In this document: piece by piece, positions 1-5,987 of the stretch
Numbering within the stretch: the first letter of the stretch is position 1
How the letters are laid out: each line of letters opens with the position of its first letter
Origin: an uncultured Agathobaculum sp.
Lineage (GTDB): Bacteria; Bacillota; Clostridia; Oscillospirales; Butyricicoccaceae
NCBI GenBank assembly: GCA_944380945.1
Contig: CALWJG010000037.1
Coordinates: 1 to 11,963, forward strand
Direction of reading: 5' to 3'
Length of the DNA stretch: 11,963 nt
Made by a program: the position numbers and the translations under genes
The notes under the pieces: model-generated
The model's database searches: none
Seen by the model: only the letters and a program-made list of their open reading frames with translations
What the model was told of the DNA's origin: nothing

Positions 1-75
1 AACACAGTAGTTAAGCTCATTTACGGTGACAATACTTGGCTGGCGACGGCCCGGGAAGATAACTCGACGCGCACA
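1..75 (+). rRNA. rrf: 5S ribosomal RNA, 3' part (cut by window edge)
   Basis: The first bases match the conserved 5S core AACACAGTAGTTAAGCTC, followed by the TACTTGGC and GGCCCGGGAAGATAA stretches that form the 3' half of bacterial 5S rRNA. The 5' part lies outside the window, so the exact 3' end (about 73-76) is estimated by comparison with typical 5S ends. A strong terminator starts 5 bp later, so this is probably the last gene of a ribosomal RNA operon read left to right. Confidence 0.9.
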
Positions 76-80
76 TCATA

Positions 81-112
81 CCGAGACAGTGAAAACGCTG
101 TCTCGGTTTTTT
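81..112 (+). terminator. Intrinsic terminator of the rRNA operon
   Basis: A perfect 9-bp stem, CCGAGACAG (81-89) with CTGTCTCGG (98-106), closes an 8-nt A-rich loop and is followed by six T (107-112). It sits directly after the 5S rRNA and is a textbook rho-independent terminator. Confidence 0.93.
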
Positions 113-187
113 ATTTCAGCTAAAGCATATAAATTTCCTGTGATTTTTCGTTTTTTGCATCCAACACTGGCGCGCAGACCATATATA

Positions 188-196
188 TGGTATACT
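188..196 (+). promoter_or_regulatory. Extended -10 promoter for the DUF1538/P-II operon
   Basis: TGG-TATACT at 188-196 gives an extended -10 element about 40 bp upstream of the DUF1538 start. No good -35 is seen at 17 bp (the region around 167-173 reads CTGGCGC), so the call rests on the TGn plus -10. Transcription would start near 203. The ribosome binding site AGGGGG (226-231) lies 5 nt before the ATG at 237. Confidence 0.5.
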
Positions 197-236
197 GATA
201 GCAACAATACCACATTTACTGCGATAGGGGGCATCA

Positions 237-1769
237 ATGAACAAGATCCTCAAGGAAAAGTTAAACGAGGCGCTGGCGTCCGTCCTGCCGATCACGGCGA
301 TCGTCCTGCTGCTCAGCGTGACGATCACGCCCATGCCGCTCGAAACGGTCGCCCTGTTTCTGGTCGGCGCGGTGCTGCTGATCGTTGGGATGGCCTTTTT
401 CCAGCTCGGCACGGACGTGTCCATGACCCCGATGGGCGAGGGCATCGGCGCAGAGCTGCCGAAAACAAAAAATCTGTTTGCGGTCATCGGCATTACGCTG
501 CTGATCGGCATTTTGATCACGATCGCAGAGCCGGATCTGCAGGTGCTCGCGGAGCAGGTGCCGTCCATTCCCAATATGCTGCTGATCTGGACGGTCGCTG
601 TCGGCGTCGGCCTGTTTTTCGTGGCCGCGGTGCTGCGCACGATCTTCCGCATCCGGCTTGCAGTGCTGCTGATCCTGCTGTATATCTGCGTGTTCGTGCT
701 GTCGATCTTCGTGCCGAACGACTTTGTCTCGGTCGCGTTCGACTCGGGCGGCGTGACCACCGGTCCGATCACCGTGCCGTTCATCATGGCGCTCGGCGTG
801 GGCCTTGCCTCGATCCGCGGCGACCGCGAGGCGCAGGACGATAGTTTTGGTCTGGTTGCGCTTTGCAGCATCGGCCCGATTCTGGCGGTGCTGCTGCTCG
901 GCATCTTTTACCGGGACGGCGATCCCGGCTATACGCCGGTCACCATGCCCACTGTGGCCGATACGCGCGCGCTGGCGGGTCTGTTCGTGCATGGGCTGCC
1001 CGAGTATGTCTCGGAGGTCGTGACCGCGCTGCTGCCCATTATCGCGTTCTGTCTGGTGTTCCAGCTCGTGTCGCGCCGCTTCCAACGGCTGCAGCTGGAG
1101 AAGATCGGCGTGGGCTTTGTCTATACCTTTGTCGGTCTGGCGCTGTTCCTGACCGGCGTCAATGTCGGCTTTATGCCGGCGGGCCACTATCTGGGCCAGC
1201 AGCTGGCCGAGAGCGGCCACAGCTGGATCCTTGTGCCGCTCGGGCTGGTGATGGGCTATTTCCTCGTCATCGCCGAGCCGGCAGTGCATGTGCTCAACCG
1301 TCAGGTCGAGACCATCACGAACGGCGGCATCTCGCAGCGTGCGATGATGCTCAGCCTGTCCATCGGCGTGGCGTGCTCGGTGGGGCTGGCCATGCTGCGT
1401 GTGCTGACCGGCATCTCGATCTACTGGATGCTGGTGCCAGGCTATCTGCTCGCGCTGGCGATGACGTTTTTCACGCCGCGCATCTTCACCGGCATCGCCT
1501 TTGACTCGGGCGGCGTGGCATCCGGCCCGATGACGACCACGTTCTTGCTGCCGTTTGCCATGGGCGCGTGCGAGGCGCTGGGCGGCAATGTGCTGACCGA
1601 TGCGTTCGGCGTGGTCGCCATGGTCGCTATGACGCCGCTGCTGACCATTCAGGCGCTCGGCCTGATCTACCAGCACCGGCAGAATCGTATGGAACAGGCG
1701 GCGCAGACGCTGCCGGAGGAAGAGGACGACGATATCATCGTACTGGAGGAGGATGATTCGGATGAGTGA
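237..1769 (+). CDS. DUF1538 family multi-pass membrane protein, two-repeat form
   Basis: A 510-residue, very hydrophobic protein with many predicted membrane helices and a short acidic cytoplasm-like tail (about residues 494-510, mostly E and D). It is an internal duplication. FDSGGVTTGPIT (168-179) recurs as FDSGGVASGPMT (422-433). IAEPDLQVLAEQV (96-108) recurs as IAEPAVHVLNRQV (345-357). DSFGLVALCSIGP (202-214) recurs as DAFGVVAMVAMTP (455-467). These features fit the DUF1538 family, whose biochemical function I do not know to be established. The glycine-rich FDSGG-GP signature in two inverted or tandem halves resembles a transporter core, which is an inference. The stop overlaps the next gene, a P-II-like protein, by 8 bp. 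This recalls the Amt-GlnK arrangement and suggests a transporter controlled by its partner. Start chosen by AGGGGG at 226-231. Confidence 0.85.
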   Translation: MNKILKEKLNEALASVLPITAIVLLLSVTITPMPLETVALFLVGAVLLIVGMAFFQLGTDVSMTPMGEGIGAELPKTKNLFAVIGITLLIGILITIAEPDLQVLAEQVPSIPNMLLIWTVAVGVGLFFVAAVLRTIFRIRLAVLLILLYICVFVLSIFVPNDFVSVAFDSGGVTTGPITVPFIMALGVGLASIRGDREAQDDSFGLVALCSIGPILAVLLLGIFYRDGDPGYTPVTMPTVADTRALAGLFVHGLPEYVSEVVTALLPIIAFCLVFQLVSRRFQRLQLEKIGVGFVYTFVGLALFLTGVNVGFMPAGHYLGQQLAESGHSWILVPLGLVMGYFLVIAEPAVHVLNRQVETITNGGISQRAMMLSLSIGVACSVGLAMLRVLTGISIYWMLVPGYLLALAMTFFTPRIFTGIAFDSGGVASGPMTTTFLLPFAMGACEALGGNVLTDAFGVVAMVAMTPLLTIQALGLIYQHRQNRMEQAAQTLPEEEDDDIIVLEEDDSDE

Positions 1770-2460
1770 GTGTCAGCCGCACCTGTCGCATGGTGCGATC
1801 GAACTGGTCGCGGCGGTCGTGGACGTCAGCCAGGGGGAAAAGGTGCTGCGCGTGTACCACGACAACGGCGCGCTGATGGATTTCGTCTGCATGGCGCACG
1901 GCACGGCCCGCACCGAGATGCTCGACCTGCTCGGTCTGGGCGAGACGGCCAAGGTGATCGTGATGTGCCTGATCGACCGGCACGGCGCGCAGGAGATGCT
2001 CGCGCATCTGGGACGCGACCTGCAGATGCGCTACCCCGGCAAGGGCATTGCATTTTCCATTCCGATCAACGGGATCGGGATGCGCTGGCATAAGCTGCTG
2101 ACCCAGTCGGCGGCAGAGGAGGAGGAACGCAGCATGAACAAATCGGAAAAGGCGGGCGGCCTCGATCTGGTCGCCGTGGTGATGGAGCGCGGATACACCA
2201 ATCTCGCCATGGATGCCGCGCGCAAGGCCGGCGCGCACGGCGGCACGGTGATCGCGGCGCGCGGCGTGGCCGAGGATCAGGTCAAGCGCTTTTTCGGCAT
2301 CGAGATCCAGGCTGAGCGCGAGATCGTGTTCCTGATCGTCCGGAGCGAGCAGCGGCAGGAGGTCATGGCCGCGCTGACCCGCGCGGTCGGCATGAAGACG
2401 CGCAGCTGCGGTCTGGTGCTGTCGCTGCCGGTGTCGGAGGCGATCGGTCTGGCGGACTGA
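1762..2460 (+). CDS. Tandem P-II-like signalling protein (two fused GlnB-type domains)
   Basis: A 232-residue soluble protein with two P-II-like domains, residues about 11-108 and 132-230, joined by a Glu-rich linker. Both follow the ELVAAVV/DLVAVV - G - ARG - LGLG/FFGI - VxxLI - P(I/V)xxxIG pattern. The second half (AGAHGGTVIAARG, residues 156-168) is the easier to recognise. Neither T-loop has the Tyr that is uridylylated in enteric GlnB/GlnK, and the GDGK segment that binds nucleotide in canonical P-II is replaced (about 212-224, KTRSCGLVLSLPV). Ligand and modification are therefore probably not the classical ones. The ATG at 1762 is preferred over 1753 because GGAGGAGG (1745-1752) is 9 nt away rather than abutting. 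It overlaps the DUF1538 gene by 8 bp, so translation is likely coupled and the two proteins probably act together. A second start may exist at 2134. Confidence 0.85.
   Translation: MSECQPHLSHGAIELVAAVVDVSQGEKVLRVYHDNGALMDFVCMAHGTARTEMLDLLGLGETAKVIVMCLIDRHGAQEMLAHLGRDLQMRYPGKGIAFSIPINGIGMRWHKLLTQSAAEEEERSMNKSEKAGGLDLVAVVMERGYTNLAMDAARKAGAHGGTVIAARGVAEDQVKRFFGIEIQAEREIVFLIVRSEQRQEVMAALTRAVGMKTRSCGLVLSLPVSEAIGLAD
2115..2136 (+). promoter_or_regulatory. Possible internal ribosome binding site and start for the second P-II domain
   Basis: Inside the P-II gene, an AGAGGAGGAGGAA run (2115-2127) ends 6 nt before an in-frame ATG (2134-2136, Met125). Initiation here would give a 108-residue single-domain P-II-like protein starting MNKSEKAGG. 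The same bases encode the Glu-rich linker, so the purine run could simply be coding sequence. Confidence 0.4.
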
Positions 2461-2499
2461 GCCGCCCGCGGGCGCGGAAAACGCCCTCTGTGTGCATCA

Positions 2500-2532
2500 C
2501 GGGGCACCACAAGATATTGTGGTGCCCCGTTT
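2500..2532 (+). terminator. Terminator-like hairpin after the P-II gene
   Basis: A perfect 13-bp stem, CGGGGCACCACAA (2500-2512) with TTGTGGTGCCCCG (2517-2529), has a GATA loop and is followed by only three T. The position, 40 bp after the P-II stop, fits a transcription end, but the T tract is short. A weaker hairpin (GGGCG 2470-2474 with CGCCC 2482-2486) lies just upstream. Confidence 0.6.
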
Positions 2533-2551
2533 GCGCTGCAAGGGGCGGATT

Positions 2552-2645
2552 TTGTCCCCAGCGATCCACAGCGCACGCACAGAATACCCACAGATTTTTG
2601 CACAGCCGGGCGGTTGTCCACAGTCTGCTGTCCCCAGCGTCCACA
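2552..2645 (+). promoter_or_regulatory. Cluster of DnaA-box-like 9-mers upstream of nrdD
   Basis: Seven 9-mers in one orientation resemble the DnaA box TTATNCACA: TTGTCCCCA (2552), CGATCCACA (2562), ATACCCACA (2584), TTTTGCACA (2596), TTGTCCACA (2614), CTGTCCCCA (2628) and GCGTCCACA (2637). The best two, at 2596 and 2614, differ from TTATNCACA at one position; the rest at two or three. The A/T-rich stretch from 2650 to 2720 and then the nrdD promoter follow. In Escherichia coli DnaA controls the class I RNR operon nrdAB. A similar link here is inference. No dnaA or dnaN lies in this window. Confidence 0.45.
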
Positions 2646-2725
2646 GGCTGAAAAAAATAATTTCAGAGGAATCGACAAGAAAAAAGACGTTTTTACAACA
2701 CATTCACCAAAAAGGATATGGCCTA

Positions 2726-2754
2726 TTGACATTGCCCGCCATTCGCGGTAGAAT
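2726..2754 (+). promoter_or_regulatory. Sigma-A-type promoter of the anaerobic RNR operon
   Basis: A perfect -35 TTGACA (2726-2731), a 17-bp spacer and a -10 TAGAAT (2749-2754). Transcription is expected to start near 2761, giving a leader of about 96 nt before the nrdD ATG. Confidence 0.82.
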
Positions 2755-2781
2755 ATATAGCACAGGCACAAGATATGGTGC
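2748..2781 (+). promoter_or_regulatory. Candidate pair of NrdR boxes over the nrdD promoter
   Basis: GCACAAGATATGGTGC (2766-2781) is a near-palindrome that matches the NrdR-type consensus ACACWATATATWGTGT at 12 of 16 positions. A second segment at 2748-2763, overlapping the -10, has the AATATATAG core and matches at about 10 of 16. NrdR is the usual repressor of RNR operons, so the place is right. The two sites are 18 bp apart start to start, closer than the spacing commonly reported for paired boxes, so the upstream one is less sure. Confidence 0.45.
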
Positions 2782-2811
2782 GTGGATAAAAATAACACTA
2801 CGAAATTTTGT

Positions 2812-2832
2812 AATCGCCGCAAGGCGGTTTTT
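2812..2832 (+). promoter_or_regulatory. Leader hairpin with U tract before nrdD (possible attenuator)
   Basis: In the nrdD leader, AATCGCC (2812-2818) pairs with GGCGGTT (2823-2829), including one U-G pair, across a GCAA tetraloop. The T run 2828-2832 follows or overlaps the stem end. This looks like a short intrinsic terminator placed 25 nt before the start codon. It could cause partial termination, or it could be an incidental stable loop. Confidence 0.3.
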
Positions 2833-2856
2833 GTGCGAAAGAGGAGATTTTTCACC

Positions 2857-5190
2857 ATGATTGAGCAGATCGTCAAGCGGGACGGGCGCCGCGCGCCCTT
2901 TGAGATCGAAAAGATCGCAAACGCCATTTTTGGCGCGGCGCAGGCCTCGGGCGGTCAGGATTATGAGATGGCGCGCGGCCTGGCGGATCAGGTGGAAAAG
3001 CTGCTTGAAAAGACGGCCGGCGACCAGATCCCCACGGTAGAGCAGATACAAGATACTGTGGAGAAGGTGCTGATCGAAAGCGGCCACGCCCGCACGGCCA
3101 AGAAGTACATCCTGTACCGCAACGAGCGCACCCGCGTGCGCGAGATGAACACCCGCCTGATGAAGGTGTACGAGGACCTGACCTTCCAGTCCTCGCTCGA
3201 GAACGACGTCAAGCGCGAGAACGCCAATATCGACGGCGACACCGCCATGGGCACCATGCTCAAGTACGGCTCCGAGGGCGCCAAGCAGTTCTACGAGATG
3301 TTCATCCTCGATCCCGAGCATGCCCGGGCGCACCGCGAGGGCGACATCCACATCCACGACCTGGATTTCCTGACGCTGACCACCACCTGCTGCCAGATCG
3401 ACCTGCTCAAGCTGTTCTCCGGCGGCTTCTCGACCGGCCACGGCTTCCTGCGTGAGCCGAACGACATCCGCTCCTACGCGGCGCTGGCGTGCATCGCCAT
3501 CCAGTCCAACCAGAACGACCAGCACGGCGGCCAGTCGGTGCCCAACTTCGATTATTCGATGGCGCCGGGCGTCAGAAAGACCTTCCGCAAGCTGTTCCGC
3601 GACAACCTCGCCAAGGCGCTTGAGGTGTTCGGCGCGGATGACAACAACGAGGTGGACGCCAAGACGCTGACCGAGCGCATCGAGCGCGAGACCGGCAAGT
3701 GGGCGTGCCTCGCGGGCGGCAACGGCTATGACGAGGCCATGGCCGCGGCGCTCGGCGAAACGCTCGACGAGCAGACCGTGCAGAAATGCCTGCGCTTTGC
3801 CCGCAAGTATGCGGACAAGGAGACCCGCAAGGCCACCTATCAGGCGATGGAGGCGCTGGTGCACAACCTGAACACCATGCACTCGCGCGCGGGCGCGCAG
3901 ATCCCGTTCTCCTCGCTCAACTACGGCACGGACACCTCGCCCGAGGGCCGTCTGGCGATCGAGCAGCTGCTGCTCGCCACCGAGGCAGGCCTGGGCAACG
4001 GCGAAACGCCGATCTTCCCGATCCACATCTTCAAGGTCAAGGAGGGCGTCAACTACAACGAGGGCGACCCCAACTACGACCTGTTCAAGCTGGCCTGCCG
4101 CGTGTCGGCCAAGCGCATGTTCCCGAATTTCTCGTTCCTGGACGCGCCGTTCAACAAGCAGTATTATAAGCCCGGCCATCCGGAGACCGAATGCGCCTAC
4201 ATGGGCTGCCGCACGCGCGTCATCGGCAACCGCTATGACCCCACGCGCGAGATCGTGAGCGGCCGCGGCAACCTGTCGTTCACCTCGATCAACCTGCCGC
4301 GCATCGCGATCCGCAGCCACGGCGACATCGACTGGTTCTTTGAGGACCTCGACCGCAAGATCGACCTCGTGATCGACCAGCTGCTCGCGCGCTTCCGCAT
4401 CCAGTCGGCCAAAAAGGTCCGCAACTATCCGTTCCTGATGGGCGAGGGCGTGTGGATCGATTCGGATAAGCTCGGCCCGGACGATACGGTCGGCGAGGTG
4501 CTCAAGCACGGCACGCTGACCATGGGCTTCATCGGCCTTGCCGAAACGCTCAAGGCGCTGATCGGCAAGCACCACGGCGAGAGCGACGAGGCGCAGAACC
4601 TCGGTCTGGAGATCGTCAGCCACATGCGCGAGCGCATGGATCAGGCGGGCGAAAAGTACGGCCTGAACTTCTCGCTGATCGCCACCCCGGCGGAGGGCCT
4701 GTCCGGCCGCTTCGTCAAGATCGACCGGCAGCGCTTCGGCGTGATCGAGGGCGTGACCGACCGCGATTACTACACCAACTCGTTCCATGTGCCGGTCTAC
4801 TATCCGATCGGCGCGTTCGAGAAGATCGCGCGCGAGGCGCCCTACCACGAGATGACCAACGGCGGCCACATCAGCTACATCGAGCTGGACGGCGACCCGA
4901 CCCAGAATCTCGAGGCGTTCGAGGCGGTCGTCCGCGCGATGAAGGAAGCCGGCATCGGCTACGGCGCGATCAACCACCCGATCGACCGCGACCCGGTCTG
5001 CGGCTACACCGGCATCATCGGCGAGACCTGTCCGCGCTGCGGCCGGCGCGAGGGGGAGGGCGTGCCGCTCTCCAAGCTGCAGAAGCTCGGCCTTTACAAG
5101 CATTTGAACAGCACGACGCTCGGCTACCACGGCGACCCCGCCGAGGAGGCTGACCGTCAGCCCAATACATTGCAGATCGTCAAGGACTAA
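2857..5190 (+). CDS. nrdD: Anaerobic (class III) ribonucleoside-triphosphate reductase, catalytic chain without its glycyl-radical terminus
   Basis: A 777-residue NrdD that reduces ribonucleotides to deoxyribonucleotides under anoxic conditions. Residues about 2-95 form an ATP-cone allosteric domain (VKRDGRRAPFEIEK). The barrel carries TTTCCQIDL (Cys178/179) and ECAYMGCRTRV (Cys446, Cys451), where class III enzymes hold the active-site cysteines. A C-terminal zinc-type motif is present with Cys715, Cys725 and Cys728 (VCGY, CPRC); a first CxxC cysteine is replaced by Asp713 or nearby. After Cys728, where family members normally run into the glycyl-radical loop RITGYL, this chain instead has about 49 unrelated residues and stops. 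The radical segment is the next gene. The ATG at 2857 is chosen over the upstream 2782 start because GAGGAG (2841-2846) is 10 nt away and the ATP cone begins here. Promoter, candidate NrdR boxes and a DnaA-box-like cluster lie upstream. Confidence 0.93.
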   Translation: MIEQIVKRDGRRAPFEIEKIANAIFGAAQASGGQDYEMARGLADQVEKLLEKTAGDQIPTVEQIQDTVEKVLIESGHARTAKKYILYRNERTRVREMNTRLMKVYEDLTFQSSLENDVKRENANIDGDTAMGTMLKYGSEGAKQFYEMFILDPEHARAHREGDIHIHDLDFLTLTTTCCQIDLLKLFSGGFSTGHGFLREPNDIRSYAALACIAIQSNQNDQHGGQSVPNFDYSMAPGVRKTFRKLFRDNLAKALEVFGADDNNEVDAKTLTERIERETGKWACLAGGNGYDEAMAAALGETLDEQTVQKCLRFARKYADKETRKATYQAMEALVHNLNTMHSRAGAQIPFSSLNYGTDTSPEGRLAIEQLLLATEAGLGNGETPIFPIHIFKVKEGVNYNEGDPNYDLFKLACRVSAKRMFPNFSFLDAPFNKQYYKPGHPETECAYMGCRTRVIGNRYDPTREIVSGRGNLSFTSINLPRIAIRSHGDIDWFFEDLDRKIDLVIDQLLARFRIQSAKKVRNYPFLMGEGVWIDSDKLGPDDTVGEVLKHGTLTMGFIGLAETLKALIGKHHGESDEAQNLGLEIVSHMRERMDQAGEKYGLNFSLIATPAEGLSGRFVKIDRQRFGVIEGVTDRDYYTNSFHVPVYYPIGAFEKIAREAPYHEMTNGGHISYIELDGDPTQNLEAFEAVVRAMKEAGIGYGAINHPIDRDPVCGYTGIIGETCPRCGRREGEGVPLSKLQKLGLYKHLNSTTLGYHGDPAEEADRQPNTLQIVKD

Positions 5191-5216
5191 GGAATAAAGA
5201 AAGGAAGCGTACAATC

Positions 5217-5405
5217 ATGGAGGAAAAGGTAATGCAGCAGGATCAGCTGATCGGGGAAGGCGTGGGCTTTGAGCGCATCCGCCGCATCACGGGCTATCTG
5301 GTCGGCACGCTCGACCGCTTCAACAACGCCAAGCGCGCGGAGGAGCACGACCGCGTCAAGCACGACGTTTCGTGCTGCTCGCTCGAGGAGGAGCATACTG
5401 CGTGA
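5217..5405 (+). CDS. Stand-alone glycyl-radical domain of class III RNR (62 residues)
   Basis: This small protein is the C-terminal radical segment of NrdD encoded separately. GFERIRRITGYLVGTLDRFN (17-36), followed by NAKRAEEHDRVKH, is the class III signature, with Gly26 in RITGYL as the expected radical glycine. It has its own ribosome binding site (AAAGGAAG, 5200-5207) 9 nt before the ATG, starts 26 bp after the nrdD stop, and overlaps the nrdG start by 1 nt. The natural reading is that it docks into NrdD and is activated by NrdG, as GrcA/YfiD does for pyruvate formate-lyase. That role is inference. It ends in an unusual SCCSLEEEHTA tail with two adjacent cysteines. An alternative is -1 frameshifting near 5187, since that frame stays open from the nrdD end into this gene, but the separate start signals argue for independent translation. 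Confidence 0.88.
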   Translation: MEEKVMQQDQLIGEGVGFERIRRITGYLVGTLDRFNNAKRAEEHDRVKHDVSCCSLEEEHTA

Positions 5406-5914
5406 TGGAAGGCACCATACGCATTGCGGGTACAGTCGGGGAGTCCATTGTGGACGGCCCCGGCTTCCGTTATACGCTGTTTACACAGGGCTGCCCGCAC
5501 CACTGCCCGGGCTGCCACAACCCGCAGACGCACGACTTTGCGGGCGGAAAGGACGTGGAGCTGGACACGCTGCTCAACGACATGTGCCGCAGCCCGCTGG
5601 TAAAGGGCGTGACCTTTTCGGGCGGCGAGCCGTTCTGCCAGCCCGAGCCGCTGTATCATCTGGCGGTCGAGCTGAAGAAAAAGGGCAAGCACCTGATGGC
5701 GTATTCCGGCTATACGTTCGAGCAGCTGATGGAGCTGCCCGACCCGTTTGTTCAAAAGCTGCTCGGCCAGCTTGACCTGCTGGTGGACGGCCCGTTCATC
5801 GAGGCCGAGCGCAATATCGAGCTGCGCTTCCGCGGCAGCGCCAACCAGCGCGTGCTGGATGTGCCGGCGTCGCTCGCGGCGAACGCGCCCGTGTGGGCGG
5901 AGCAGTACCGATAA
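5405..5914 (+). CDS. nrdG: Anaerobic RNR activating enzyme, radical SAM protein NrdG
   Basis: A 169-residue radical SAM activase that uses a [4Fe-4S] cluster and S-adenosylmethionine to make the glycyl radical on class III RNR. The cluster motif CPHHCPGC gives Cys30, Cys34 and Cys37 (CxxxCxxC), and SGGEP (Gly73-Gly74-Glu75) is the SAM-binding GGE motif. The N-terminus IAGTVGESIVDGPGFRYTLF is typical of NrdG, and the length is normal. The ATG at 5405 shares its A with the TGA of the glycyl-domain gene (TGATG), and GAGGAGGAG (5385-5393) precedes it by 11 nt, so the two are probably translationally coupled. A GTG at 5402 and an upstream ATG at 5372 are less likely. Its physical target here should be the separate 62-residue protein. 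Confidence 0.94.
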   Translation: MEGTIRIAGTVGESIVDGPGFRYTLFTQGCPHHCPGCHNPQTHDFAGGKDVELDTLLNDMCRSPLVKGVTFSGGEPFCQPEPLYHLAVELKKKGKHLMAYSGYTFEQLMELPDPFVQKLLGQLDLLVDGPFIEAERNIELRFRGSANQRVLDVPASLAANAPVWAEQYR

Positions 5915-5961
5915 AAATGCCCGTTTTGGCAGCTGCGACAAACAGGTTGCAGCAGCATCAA

Positions 5962-5986
5962 AAAAACCGCCCATCGGGCGGTTTTT
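5962..5986. terminator. Bidirectional terminator between nrdG and the GNAT gene
   Basis: AAAAACCGCCC (5962-5972) pairs perfectly with GGGCGGTTTTT (5976-5986) around an ATC loop, giving a U tract on both strands. It lies 47 bp after the nrdG stop and directly beyond the stop of the convergent acetyltransferase gene, so it can end both transcripts. Confidence 0.9.
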
Positions 5987-5987
5987 G

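Noticed and set aside
261..1676. A 471-codon open frame on the - strand
   Set aside because: Antisense to the DUF1538 gene and made mostly of His, Arg, Gln and Asp, as expected for the reverse of a hydrophobic GC-rich gene.
2552..2720. A chromosomal replication origin
   Set aside because: There is no dnaA, dnaN or other origin-linked gene nearby and most of the boxes are degenerate; regulation of nrdD is the simpler reading.
2704..5214. An 836-codon open frame on the - strand
   Set aside because: It mirrors the nrdD gene in antisense, has low-complexity Ala/Arg/Val/Leu composition and no family motif; long antisense frames are common in GC-rich genes.
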